Shown: piece by piece, positions 10,205 through 20,612 of the stretch
Position numbering within the stretch: position 1 is the stretch's first letter
Layout of the letters: every line of letters starts with the position of its first letter
Assembly: GCA_036924285.1 (NCBI GenBank)
Contig: JAYKYS010000006.1
Location: 23,906,001 to 23,970,000, forward strand
Direction of reading: 5' to 3'
Origin: Asterella californica
Taxonomy: Eukaryota; Streptophyta; Marchantiopsida; Marchantiales; Aytoniaceae
DNA length: 64,000 nt
Translations under genes and position numbers: made by a program
Notes under the pieces: generated by a model
What the model was told of the DNA's origin: nothing
Databases searched by the model: none
The model's input: only the letters and a program-made list of their open reading frames with translations

Positions 10205-10833
10205 CCAATCTCAAGTGGCTCAAAAGCAAATGCTTTCCCATGTCTTGAAAGCATCTCCTTGAAGCACATCCTCTCTTCTGGTAGAAGAGACCCATCAGAT
10301 CCAATCTTCAGCTCTTCAAGGGTCTTCTCCGTGAACTTGTGTCCTATCATTGCAGAATCTCTCAAACTCTTCTCCTTTGAAGCTCGATCCATCCGTTGGT
10401 TGGTGTCTTCCGGCAAAGGACCAGCAATTGGCTTTACTTTCCTATCCACTGTCTTGTACCTTGTCTCAACTCGAACCTCCGGCGCACGGAATGATTCGAT
10501 CACCGAATAGACCTCCCTTGAATGAATCTGCACGACCTTATCCATATCCTCCCATCCAATAGACATGATCTCTCGCAAGGGATCTTCCAACCCATCCTCT
10601 TCATAAACACCAGAAATCCATTCATCCCTTTCTAGCTCACCCAACTCTTTCAACATCAACTCAACACCACGCAAATGTTTTTGTTCTTTTCTTCTCAGCT
10701 CTTCTATCTTCTTGTAGACAGCAATCCCACACTCTGAAAATCCAATAAACCCTGCACAAAAGGCACTATCTCCATCAAGCGAGAGTACCTTCTCTTGCGC
10801 ACCACCACAATCCCGCTCTATAGTGGTACTCAA
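10138..10833 (-). pseudogene. N-terminal part of A1 pol, cut off by a frameshift
   Basis: This frame has no ATG at its head and begins inside the gag-pro overlap, in the -1 frame. It aligns with the first 250 or so residues of the A5 pol (shared KYKTV/RYKTV, KVKPIA/KVKPVA, HGKAF, EIGCVDP). It ends after EIGCVDP, where A5 continues without a break into PMVIFTVPHVPW. That motif is present in A1 in the next frame. The N-terminal spacer has no recognised domain. Expression would need -1 frameshifting from gag-pro (see 10783-10842). Confidence 0.75.
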
Positions 10834-10842
10834 CGAAAATCC
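10783..10842 (-). promoter_or_regulatory. Candidate -1 ribosomal frameshift signal, A1 gag-pro/pol junction
   Basis: On the minus strand the gag-pro frame reads AAG GAT TTT CGT TGA. It contains the heptamer G GAT TTT (10842-10836), then 4 nt, then a perfect 7-bp stem GAGTACC (10831-10825) with GGTACTC (10789-10783). The stem lies over the gag stop codon. A slip of -1 gives the frame that encodes pol. The same heptamer is at the A5 junction. GGAUUUU is a known -1 heptamer in red clover necrotic mosaic virus. Confidence 0.6.
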
Positions 10843-13277
10843 TTGAACTCTTCACTCACCCTTGGAAGCGGCTTCTCCCTCAAACGATCTCGGTTGCGCT
10901 CGTGGTTGGACGGTACAGTCAAGAACTGTACCGCTCTCTTCCCATCTTGACTTCGGATCCTAGCATACGCAGATCCGTCGTCCAGTACCTTTGTCTCCAT
11001 CCGGGTTGCTATGATGAAAGGTTGACCCAGAATGAGTGGGTATGATGTTGCTTCCTGAACAAAGAAGTTTTGCTCAATAGCAACATCACCTACGCGCACT
11101 CTGATGTCTGGACAAGCTCCATACAAGTCTCCTCTCGTGTTGTTGGCTGCTCTTATGACCCATCCATGCTCTGTGTCGATCGGCCACTTCTTCCTCTTGT
11201 ACAGCTCCTTCGACATGATGTTGATTTCTGATCCATGATCGATCAGAGCAACCACCGGCTCATCCAAGTCCTCGATCCTCACCAACGTCTCCGTCGTAGC
11301 TCGAGCCCAGTGACTGTGGCTGTAATGACTTGAGCTCCGCTTCCCATCCTCCTCTTCATCCTCGAAATGCACCTTGCGCCTTCGATCTCTTTCTTCCTCT
11401 GGAGAATAGACACTGCACCTTGCAAGCTCTCTCTCCTCATCCACTGACATCCTAGTATCCAAAGCATGTGATAAACCAGTCTCACCCGTAATTTGTCGTT
11501 TCCGTTTGATGACATCGATGATGACATCATGAAACTCACGCTTGGCGATGCCTAACACTTCTCTCAAAGTAAACTCCACCTTCGCATTCAGAATGCGATC
11601 TTCCAAGACTCCCTTCAAGTCTGTTGAAGCCTCGATATCCGACTGTAGCTTGTACGCAGCCGGCTTACCCTTCTCCTTCTGAGATTTCTCCTTCGATGGA
11701 GAAGGAGCATCGTCCATCGGTAGGTCTTGAGCTCCTGCATCCCGAAGCTCTTGGCGAACCTTCTCCCCTCGAGTCTGTCTCTTTGAAGAAGTCCCTTCTC
11801 CTGAATCCTCTGAATCTCGCCTTCTCTTCTCTTCCAACAACGCTTCGTGTTGGTTCTTGGCGATGTACGCATGCACCGATAGAGCTTCTATCGGATCCTC
11901 CCATCCAGTATCCCTTCTGATCGTTGCAGCTGTCCTCTGCAACGTCTCACGTGCCATCTTCCCTTTCTGTTTCATGGAGATGGCAGATGACCACAACTCA
12001 CTTGGCTCAACTTGCTTGTTGAAACTCCTCTCAGCCTGATCCTCAACCCTTGTGCCATAAGTTCCAGCTTCCACCATTGCAACTGCTTGCGCTGATAGGT
12101 GGTCCTCAACCAACTTCTTCATCCCTCCCCTACCAAAGTTGGTCTGAAGAAGTGCACCAGTATCCCTCAACGCTACCTTCCCATCCTTCCAGAAGATCAC
12201 TCCTTGCTGCAGAATATCTGTGAACTCCTTGCAATCTCTGCGCGGATGATCAGTACCATCGCACCAGATACACCGCTGGATCCAGCCTTGCTTCTCAACC
12301 GGTCTTACTCCACTTGTAGATCCCTTCTCTTCCAATCTGGTGAGCTTGATCTGCAGATCTCTCATTCCACGCAATATCTCCTCAAGGTTTGAGTCATCCT
12401 TCTTCGGAGATACCATGGGTGCCTGAACAACTGGAACAACCGGAACAACAGGAACAGCTGGAGCAACAGGTACTACTTGTCTAGCAACAGGAACTGATCG
12501 GACTACAGGAACAGGTGTTACAGCTGTAGGTGTTGGCGCCAGTCTCCTAACAGGAACTTTCTCTCGTCTCCGCTCCCTCTTGGTAAGCAGACCAACAGCT
12601 TCCTCAACCTTCTTCCAGCTGCTGGTCAATCCATCGTCCTCCTCCCGGTCTTCCAGAAGTACCTCTAGCTTCTCCTGCAACTTCTCATCTGCAGCCCGAA
12701 GAAATAGCTCTGTCTTGTTGGACTGCAACGTCAACTTCTCCATCCTGGTCAGCCGTGAAAACTGCTTCTCAAACTCTCTGAGCAACTCAGTAGCTTGTAA
12801 ACCCTTCCTTGGTTGCTCAACCCACTCCAAGAATGACTTCTTGGTGACTCGATCAGAGTCCTCCAAGAAGTACTCATCCATCAAGGCACGAGCAAAAGTC
12901 TCCCAATCCTTGTTAAAATGCTTCGTTAGCATTTTAACATGATCCCTAATCTCTGGAGCTGCTGCCAACTCAAACGTCTCAATCATCTCATCTTCTGAGA
13001 CCCGGTTCAGCTCCATCTCCTTCACATAATGACTCAGATACCTTGAGACATCTCTTCCATCAAACTGGTCAATCCTGCTGACCACCGCTTGTAGCGCCTT
13101 TGTTGCCAAAGCTTCCTTCCGCTCATCAGATTGTTGCTGCCGTAAGAACATAGTGAAAGCTTGGAACATCGATGCAGTCGCTGGATCCAACTGCACCTTC
13201 GGCAACCCACTTGAACCACTAGCTCCATCTCCATCACCTTTCCCATCCTCACTCATGACTGCCAATCCCTTCTTCAA
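10830..13277 (-). CDS. Ty3/gypsy gag-protease (element A1)
   Basis: An 815-codon frame encodes the capsid protein and aspartic protease. Seen in order: a gag core rich in charged helices (about residues 60-230, with FEGRD-like FDGRDVSRYLSHY); a Pro/Val-rich linker (PVVPVVPVV); one zinc knuckle CIWCDGTDHPRRDC (CX2CX4HX4C); a charged, probably disordered segment; and a retropepsin domain near the C-terminus with ALIDHGSEINIM, where DHG replaces the usual DSG/DTG, and the flap and ILGQPF motifs. The start could be at 13277 or at the second Met (13256). It begins 55 bp after the 5' LTR. It stops with TGA at 10832-10830, overlapping pol in the -1 frame. It looks intact. Confidence 0.9.
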   Translation of the reverse strand: MKKGLAVMSEDGKGDGDGASGSSGLPKVQLDPATASMFQAFTMFLRQQQSDERKEALATKALQAVVSRIDQFDGRDVSRYLSHYVKEMELNRVSEDEMIETFELAAAPEIRDHVKMLTKHFNKDWETFARALMDEYFLEDSDRVTKKSFLEWVEQPRKGLQATELLREFEKQFSRLTRMEKLTLQSNKTELFLRAADEKLQEKLEVLLEDREEDDGLTSSWKKVEEAVGLLTKRERRREKVPVRRLAPTPTAVTPVPVVRSVPVARQVVPVAPAVPVVPVVPVVQAPMVSPKKDDSNLEEILRGMRDLQIKLTRLEEKGSTSGVRPVEKQGWIQRCIWCDGTDHPRRDCKEFTDILQQGVIFWKDGKVALRDTGALLQTNFGRGGMKKLVEDHLSAQAVAMVEAGTYGTRVEDQAERSFNKQVEPSELWSSAISMKQKGKMARETLQRTAATIRRDTGWEDPIEALSVHAYIAKNQHEALLEEKRRRDSEDSGEGTSSKRQTRGEKVRQELRDAGAQDLPMDDAPSPSKEKSQKEKGKPAAYKLQSDIEASTDLKGVLEDRILNAKVEFTLREVLGIAKREFHDVIIDVIKRKRQITGETGLSHALDTRMSVDEERELARCSVYSPEEERDRRRKVHFEDEEEDGKRSSSHYSHSHWARATTETLVRIEDLDEPVVALIDHGSEINIMSKELYKRKKWPIDTEHGWVIRAANNTRGDLYGACPDIRVRVGDVAIEQNFFVQEATSYPLILGQPFIIATRMETKVLDDGSAYARIRSQDGKRAVQFLTVPSNHERNRDRLREKPLPRVSEEFKDFR

Positions 13278-13312
13278 AGTTCACACACAGAAGAAATCTC
13301 CACCCCAGACCT

Positions 13313-13329
13313 TCACGTCGAGTTCACCA
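13313..13329 (-). other. Candidate primer binding site of A1
   Basis: Three bases after the 5' LTR the minus strand reads TGGTGAACTCGACGTGA. It starts with TGG, as a site complementary to a tRNA CCA tail should. I could not match it to a plant tRNA from memory; it is not the common initiator-Met type. Confidence 0.4.
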
Positions 13330-13332
13330 CCG

Positions 13333-15355
13333 TATCGTGTCGGATATTTTGTGCGTGAAGGATGTCCAGGAAAACGCGAGGTTCCTGGCTGTGGAGATGC
13401 TGTGTGCCAAACAGAGACAAGACAGAGAAGAACAACCACGAAAAAAGAATGCTGCGATATATACCACTCTGAAAGTATGTACACTGTCGATTCTTTCTCC
13501 AAACAGCACAAAACTGAGGAAAAGACCAGAGCGGTCTGTAACCTACTTCAGAAGCCCTAAAACAAACCCCTGAAACGTAACCCTAGTCTGAAATCGCCAA
13601 AACGTAGCTCAAAGCAAGAGGAACTTCTCTTTGCTAACAACCAGAGCCACAACAGTATCATGCGATCCAAACCCAAGTCCAAACCACATCCACACACTAG
13701 CTCTTGGCTAAAGCTAGCTACCACAAGCCATACACAACCAACTAAGTCCTTAACGAACTCAAAAGGACGAAACCTGTAGCGAAGGAACCGAAAAAGACCT
13801 ATCTGGGAACTTTCTCCTTTCGCCAAACGATCTTCAAATGTTGATAGGGTCTCCTTCCCTGACTCCGTTGGCCCAAGAAACCTTCAGATCCGGCTCCCGA
13901 TAGTTGAGATATCGCTAATTTTCGGTCGTAGGTGACCGAACCTTCAAAAACTCCTCCCTGCGGCTTAAAACCGCTCACACCGCACAAACGGATCGTCTAA
14001 ACTGATATCCGTCTTCGCTGGTAGGTAGATCTGGCTACTCTGAACCCAACAAGACTCCAAACAAGCCGTTTGGAGTTCCCCTTGCAAAACTACTCGAGAA
14101 ATTTGGTCGCAGACTACAAAAAACTGACGTAAATCGGCTCCCTGCGGCTCAAATTTGCTCACCACACCCAAACCAACAATCCAATTCACTTACAGTCTTC
14201 TCCTATGCGTACATGAGGACTCCCTGATCGCGTAGACACCAAGAACGAAGAGCTTGGCTCACCGATCGCGAAGAACAATCCAATCTCAGGTCGCAGGCGA
14301 TGAAAACCTGACGCAAGCGCTTCCCTGCGAGCCAATTTCTCTCACAACTCTCAAACCGCCCGATAAAACTTTGTATCGTCTTCAATTTCCTGAAGAACTC
14401 GTTGTTCTGATCCCGATGGATCCAAGGACAGCAAGTTTGGACTCCGGAACGGTCCGAACGGTCCAACTCTCCTTCACAGGTAACTGAAAACCCCAATTCT
14501 GCTCCCTGCGTCTCAATTTCTCCCAGAACACAACCCCCGATCCGTCTCTTCAAGAACCGTCTTAACCTGTGCGTAGCCTGCACAGATCTGAACCCGATGA
14601 CACCTTGCGCGCGTGTATTGGACTTCCCAATTCTCCAAAACATCCACCGACAGGTCGCAGGAACAAGCAAGCCCCTTAAGCAGCCCCCTTGCAACAGTCT
14701 GTACGTACGAAGTTCAACTCTCAATAATAAGAAGCAGGCCCCTTGCGTGTTTGATATAACACCTGAAGCCCTAAATACCCAGTCAGCAAGTAACCAGGAG
14801 CCTAGCTTGATTTTACCTTTTTCCGAATCGCATAACTTCTTCTCTGGATGTCCAAACGAAATAAACAAGATGCCCATGGAAAGCTGACAACGAGCTCTAT
14901 CCATCTATGCGATAAAAGTAAAGATCCGAAGTTGCGCCAAAAGCTCGTAAGCTGGGGCCTAGCTTGTTTTCTCCATCTTTCGAGTCCTGTAACTTCTTCA
15001 CTATGCGTCCAAACGAAGTAGACAAAGTGCCTATGGAATGCTGACAAGGAGCTCTATCCACTGGTGCGATAAGAACGAAGATCCGAGGTGGTGCCAAAAA
15101 CCCGTAAGCTGGGGCCTAGCTTATTTTCTCCATCTTTCGAGTCCTGTAACTTCCCCACTAGGCGTCCAAACGAAGTAGACAAAGTGCCTTTGGAAAGCTG
15201 ACAAGGAGCTCTACCCATCTATGTGATGAAAATGGAGATCTGAGATTGTGCCAAAAGCCCGTAAGCTGGGGCCTAGCTTGTCTTCTCATGAGTGTCTTTG
15301 AAGCAACAAGTATCGAAGTTTGAATTTCAAGTAGAAGCCGGTCCACGACACGACA
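13333..15355 (-). repeat. 5' LTR of element A1
   Basis: It is a full-length match of 5266-7288 (see that entry) with about four base changes. The outer end is followed by ACGG at 15356-15359, which repeats the bases at 5262-5265. A frame that runs from B1 into this LTR (15356 down to 15158) is a readthrough and not a gene part. Confidence 0.95.
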
Positions 15356-16669
15356 ACGGTTGTCGTAGAGAAGCACCAAGTCCTCATCCACAACAGTCAC
15401 CTTCCTCAACTTGCTATCGTAGTTTACCTTACGTTGCGCTTGCACCTCGTATGTCTTCTCCAAAGCTGCATTCCTGTCTTCTTCAAACTCTACGAAGTTC
15501 AGAAGACGCTGCTCCTGGCTCTCTTCTTCTCCCATGCGTTCGGATACGGCTAACCGGTATGTTGGGACCTCTAACTCAATGGGCACAATGGACGTCATGC
15601 CGTAAGTTAGGTAGAAAGGCGTCTTCTGGGTTGTGACTTTAGGTGAAATTCTGAAAGTCCACAACACAGATGGCAGTTTCGTGTCCCAATCATACGCATG
15701 GTTAACAGTTACCTTGTTCAGGATGTTACACAGAAGACCGTTCGACTTCTCCGTCAGCCCATTCGCTTTCGGGTTGTATGGCGTCGTCTTCCGATGCTTA
15801 ATCCTGAAGTATTGGGTCAGGAGGGAGATAGTCTCATTTAAGAAATGAGTGCCCCTATCTGACACCAATTCCAGCGGACATCCATACCTAGTGATGATGT
15901 TATGCCATAGGAACCTTGCTACTACTGCGGCATCGTTCTTTCTCGTGGCCTCGCCTTCCACCATCTTGGTGGCATAGTCGGTAGCTATTAAGATGTACCT
16001 TGCTCGTGTTCTTCTCGCCACCGGGGCGATAGGACCTACAAAGTCGATTCCCCACTTTTCGAACGGGGCAAGCGGAAGAATGGGAGTAAGAGGCCACCTT
16101 GTTGTAGCGGTCGGTCTTCCCACCCTCTGGCATGCATCACACTTCCTGATCTCCTGAAAAGTGTCTCGGTACATAGTTGACCACCAGTATCCGGCGTCTA
16201 GCATCTTCTTCACTGTGGTCTTCAATCCGTAGTGACCCCCAGCATCTTCGTAGTGAAGACCTGTGATCACTGATTTTATCTCTGACGACTCGAGACATCT
16301 TCTCAGCTTCTCGTCATGTCCCTTTCGAAACAGGATACCCTGGAAGATAGCATATGGACCTGCCTTGTGTAAGAAGACGACCTTCTGCTCCGCATCCATT
16401 CCCTCGAGATACTGTTGGTCTTCCAAGAACTTCCTCAAGTCCTTGAAGATCGACTCTTCTGTGGAAGTCGCAAAGACTGGATCAGAAGATCTAGTCTCGT
16501 CTTCTGGGAAGCAGGCGGTACGCCCCCCCCTCAGATGAAAGTGTCTCTGCGAAAACTGAAAACAACTTCTCGTCAGGAAACTCGTCTTCCACTTCATCTT
16601 CTCGTCGTTCTGTCTCCAATCTGGATAGGTAGTCAGCATTAACATGCTGTCTTCCGGGCCTGTACTCAA
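15356..16669 (-). pseudogene. B1 pol: integrase, broken by A1 insertion
   Basis: This is the integrase section of a second Ty3/gypsy family (B). Seen in order: the zinc region (HYEDAGGHYG ... CDACQ), the core with WGIDFVGP, SDRGTHF and the Glu in NGLTEKSNG, and the linker to the C-terminal module, which stops at LLYDN where A1 enters. The remaining end is at 5112-5265. The frame starts within a segment that overlaps the RT/RNase H frame (16491-17435). The two meet in different frames at a run of eight C (G on the coding strand) at about 16522-16530, a likely slippage mutation. Coding bases are unusually rich in GTCTTC / GAAGAC. Confidence 0.85.
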
Positions 16670-17435
16670 CTGTGTAAGTAAATTCCTGGAGTAGGAGAAT
16701 CCACCTAGCTATCCTACCAGACAAATCTGCTTTCTTTACAAGATGTTTCAAAGAGAAGTGATCTACATAGAAGACAAACGGGTTTGCCAGAAGATAGTGT
16801 CTAAACTTCCTACAGGAGTAAATCATGCCAAGACACTCCCTTTCGGTTGTCGAGTACTTCTTCTCTGCATCACTGAGTTGTCTTCCCGCGTAGTAGATGG
16901 GATAATCCTTCTTCTTCTCATCTTTCTGACTCAACACCACCCCGATGGCGAAAGCAGAAACATCCACATAAATGTGGAAGACTCTTTCCCAATCAGGCGG
17001 CCGTAGGACAGGGGATTCCGAGAAAAGCCTCTTCATTTCTTCAAATGCTTCCTGCTGCTCAGAAGACCAAATGTATGGTTCGTCTTTCTTCAGCAACTTA
17101 GTGAGTCTCCCTGCTACCTCTGCGTACCTGTCAATAAACCTCCTGTAGTATCCTACGTTGCCAAGGAAGCTTCTCAACTGTGTCAGGTTAGCAGGTGGGT
17201 GGAGTTTCATGATGACTTCCACCTTAGCATAGTCGACTTCTATATCTCTTCCGGAAATCCTATGTCCTAGCAAGATCCCTTCTGACATACCAAAGAAGCA
17301 TTTCTCAGGGTGAAGTGCCAAACGATGTTCTCTACACTTGGGATCGCCAAGACAAAAAATAGTAAGTTTCAGGTCTGAAAGGACTTCTGTGATGACTGGA
17401 GTACAGAACCGAGTGACAATCCGTCTGAAGCGCAT
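16491..17435 (-). pseudogene. B1 pol: end of reverse transcriptase and RNase H, 5'-truncated
   Basis: Family motifs are clear: HRLALHPEKCFFG, LLGHRIS, LRSFLGNVGYYRRFI (RT thumb/connection), VYVD-type DVSAFAIGVVLSQKD, TTERECLGMIY and VEYRPGRQHVNADYLSRL (RNase H). The catalytic part of the reverse transcriptase and everything 5' of it (gag, LTR) is absent. Past about 17345 the sequence belongs to a hAT element on the other strand, so the first residues of this frame are not retroviral-type. It is an old, dead copy. Confidence 0.85.
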
Positions 17436-18660
17436 AGTGAATCTTTTTATGCTTACTTCTCACTATGTTGAGGTCAATAACTTAATCAATGCAATTGCTG
17501 CTTACTTCAAGAGATCAACAAAACGCAAAGAAGAGTTGGAGGTATTATAAGTTGAATTTGCTGATTCACGTAAGTTTCTGAAGCGTTATAAAAAAATGCA
17601 TTGGTTGTCTCGCTGGAGTGCTGTAAGTAGTCTTTGCGATAGTCTAGAATCTGTTTTGTTTTTTATGTCTAAGACAGATTCGATCGAAGACAAATTCGAT
17701 CGAAGACAAATGGTAAAGAGTTCTTCAACCAGCTAAGCTCTTTCAAGATAGTATATTGTCTTTTCTTCTTGGCTGATATTTTGCAAACTCTAAGTGTATT
17801 GTCTCGTATATTTCAGCAGAAGTTTGTGGATGTTAGTACCATAGGAACTTTGATTAATAATGAGATTGCCATCATTCGAATGCATGATACGGTTGAGTCT
17901 TCTGTGAACCTCAATGCCTTCTTCATCACTCAAGATATTGGATATCATCTACTCTCTAATTATGATCCAGAAGGTGATTTCTTGAAGTGTTTACATTCTG
18001 AAGTTCGAGAGAATTGTTTTCATTCTATTCAGTTACAGAGAGATAGGTTGGGGAGAGACTTAGAAGAGGCTGTCCTTTCTGGGGCAGTTTGCTTACAATT
18101 ATTGGAGAGATTTTTCAATAACGACTTGGTTGGAGCATTCAAGATTTTGTCTCCATCTCAAATGCCTTCTCAGCTGACCCTTTGAGAGATTGGGGATCTA
18201 AGGAACTTCAACTTTTTTGTGCTTATTTTGGAGCAAAGAAACATGTAAGTGGGATATCACGGGCCCTTTATATCCAACCAGTCTCTGCAAAGTTAGAGTT
18301 CCAGCGCGAGTTTCACGCACAGTGAGTCCAAAGACTTTTCATTTAGAGACTTGTGGACGATGATTAGTTACAGTGAAACTTTAAAGTGGAAGTATCTACA
18401 ATTGTCTGTTTTGACTGATATTGCTCGCGTTTAGTGCATTTCTACAGTTCATTATGAAAGAGCATTTAGTATTCAAAGTGTTGTAAAGATCAAGTACAGG
18501 AATTGCTTGCAGACTCAGAAGTGTTATGAGATTGAATTTGGAAGGTCCTGATGACTCATTCGATGATATATTGAGTGATGCAGTGGAGGTTTGGAAAGAG
18601 CACTGTTCATCATCGACGGTTCTTAGCTAACCCGAAGATGTACATGACTAACACCGAGGA
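17345..18660 (+). pseudogene. hAT transposase, C-terminal half, decayed (hAT-1)
   Basis: Several short frames together follow a DUF4371-type hAT transposase. At 17338-17550: SVMTGVQNRVTIRLKRIV and AAYFKRSTKRKEELE. At about 17590: KKMHWLSRWSAVSSLCDSLESV. At 17769-18185: 138 codons with INNEIAIIRMHDTVESS, YDPEGDFLKCLHSEVREN and LQRDRLGRDLEEAV. At about 18450: ERAFSIQSVVKIKYRNCLQT, the hAT dimerisation motif. Stops and shifts separate them. The N-terminal half (zinc finger, DEST motif) is not here. A better-kept N-terminal part of the same family is at 27940-28740. Confidence 0.75.
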
Positions 18661-19274
18661 CGCAGAATTTTGAATCTGAAGTTTGTTCAATTCATTTAAT
18701 AATATTTTTGCTTTTAGATAAGAATAAGATAGTTAGATCTTCTGGTCTCAACAGGTGGGGAAACCTAGTATCTGGATGCAAGTTCAACTCCTGCCAGGAG
18801 AAAAAATATTGACGTATAAGACCTAATATAAACGAGATAAATTTGGAAGCATTCACATAGAGTAATGTGCATATAATTTTTCAGATGAAAGGTGACTTGG
18901 CTAAAGATCCAGGCAATATGCATCCAAAGCGTACTTCCGGCCGAGAGCCGGAAGACGACAAGCGGGAGTGGCGGGACATTAACGGTTGGCGTAGAGCGCA
19001 GGTAGGCAGGCGTTAGGTCATTTTCCGAAAATGTTGGTTCTCAGGTGGTCTAAATCGACTTAAATCGGCGTGGGTGTTATAAAAAATATATAAAAATTAA
19101 ATAAAAAATATTCAATACTTTTAAAATAAGTTTATTATTTCTATATATATTATATGTTAAATGAGAAGTACATGCCAAAAGTTGCAGATAAAACCCATAA
19201 ACGAAGTACGTCAGAGCGCGCACTGGAGAAAATAAATCTGGGCTAGAGCGTAGCCGTCAAACAGTTTTTGTGAA
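18661..19274. other. No gene seen; tRNA-like scrap and AT-rich tract
   Basis: At 18738-18805 a stretch looks like the 3' half of a tRNA or SINE head (GCAAGTTCAACTCCTGCCAG, a B-box-like string) followed by an A run. At 18946-18968 there is a short stem (CTTCCGGC / GCCGGAAG). From 19075 to 19165 the sequence is almost pure AT. Confidence 0.4.
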
Positions 19275-19380
19275 CAGATTAATTTTTCACCTAACCCTTC
19301 CCGCCGGAAGGGTTAGGTGAAATTAATCTGCCCTTGCATTATCACCTGCTTCCGAACTTGGAAGCAGTGATAATGCAAGG
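19275..19380. repeat. Two adjacent near-perfect hairpins
   Basis: Hairpin 1: 19275-19301 pairs with 19306-19330 around a 4-nt loop (25 bp, two unpaired bases). Hairpin 2: 19332-19353 pairs with 19360-19380 around a 6-nt loop (21 bp, one bulge). One base separates them. The stems are unrelated in sequence. No frame or known element explains them. Confidence 0.85.
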
Positions 19381-20612
19381 AAGTCAGACACAGGCATAAG
19401 GCATGAAACTCTCGCCACATGCTGGAAATTTTACTTTTACTTAACCGGACGTCGTTTTTCACATCCGGATTCTAACTGGGACTTAGGAGTATGTTGCGGA
19501 TTTCAAAACCTTAGAAATTTAATATGCCGAAAACGAAAAGATTTTTCAATTCTGGATTCTAATGTTTCGAGAAGTCCATATCCGGTTTCTGGAGGTTTTG
19601 TTTCCCAAAAACTGGACAATCAATCTGGGATTCGAAAAATTACCGGCTACCGGAAATTTTTACTCCTGGGTCCGCAGCTCCGTGAGGCGGTGCCACGGTG
19701 TTCCGACCGAATACTTGCCTCCGGGAATCCAATTATGCTTTCTCGTCTGATTGTGCTCCATGAGATAATGAAAGCAGGCGGTCCTTAAACCGTCCTTTGC
19801 ACCATCTCTCCCGTGCGATAACAGCAGTCGCTGATTGTGGCAACTTGGCTTTATTGCGACTGGCGGCAACCTCTAGTCTGCCTCGGTCTCCGGACAGAGA
19901 CATGCGGTCATCCAGCCAGGCCTCGGATCGAGTTCTCGGGGTACACGGTAAATCTACGACGCCAGCAAGAAACACGCGACGCAATGAATAGCTAATTGAA
20001 TAGCCGACGTCAGCAAGTAGTAGTCGGTTTATGCTAATGAATTAAGGAGTAATTTTTCTCATAGGCTTTTCCCTACCAGTAAAATTCCGTTTAAAGATTT
20101 TGCTGCCGCACTCGCCGTCCGCACTCGCCGCTCGTTCTTGGTTTCGTCGCTGCCGTTCCAGACGCAACCTTTATTTATCGTGATAAAGCTGCTGTTGCTG
20201 AATCCGCCCCTAGGTCTGCCGTCTCGTGGTCCTGGTTGGAATGCGCAGCTCCAAGAAGGTTTTTCTGTGTTGCGTTTCGTCGTGTCGAGCTCTGGGCCGG
20301 TGAAGTGGTTCTGGCCTCGGCAGCTACGGTGCTGGCCCTCCTTACTCCTCCTCGCCTGCTTGCTTTTTACGCCGCAAGCTGTTTGCTCTTGGCCGCTCGC
20401 AACATCCCTCGCGTGGGTCTTGATGTTGTGCATGGCTACGGTATACCCTAGACATCAGTGCCTCTTGTCCCGCACTGAACGATCGCACTTAGCTCACAGT
20501 TTACGGCGATGGCAGGATCCTTCCCGGGTAGGTTTTACTCACGATCGGTCCCTCCAGTTTGTGCATGTTACTGTGGGAGCTGCGGCTCATACTGTGGAAG
20601 TTTATACGTAAG
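19381..20612. other. No recognised gene; GC-richer stretch
   Basis: The segment 19640-20590 is richer in G+C than its surroundings and holds overlapping frames on both strands (for example 20138-20611 plus, 157 codons, hydrophobic; 20059-20433 minus, 124 codons). None shows a motif I recognise, and the two strands are equally open, which argues for base composition rather than coding. Confidence 0.35.

Larger units (their letters stand above)
5266..15355 (-). mobile_element. Complete Ty3/gypsy LTR retrotransposon A1, nested in B1
   Basis: The element has 2.02-kb LTRs (5266-7288 and 13333-15355), a candidate primer site at 13313-13329, gag-pro (13277-10830), pol in two frames (10833-10138 and 10204-7412) and a polypurine tract at 7300-7289. 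The flanks carry the duplication ACGG (or ACGGT, if the LTR end is trimmed by one base) at 5262-5265 and 15356-15359. The LTRs differ by about four substitutions and no indels by eye, so insertion is recent. It sits inside the integrase gene of an older element in the same orientation. A one-base deletion in pol suggests this copy is not autonomous. Confidence 0.95.

Noticed and set aside
15158..15355. End of the long minus frame 16669-15158
   Set aside because: These codons lie in the A1 LTR and are readthrough after the insertion point.
18738..18805. Possible tRNA gene
   Set aside because: Only a B-box-like string and part of a stem; no full cloverleaf or A box could be drawn.
19275..19400. 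Helitron 3' end for the twin hairpins
   Set aside because: No CTRR terminus follows at the expected distance and the stems are too long.
20138..20611. 157-codon plus-strand frame, hydrophobic
   Set aside because: The opposite strand is open over the same bases and no motif is seen; GC-rich composition explains it.
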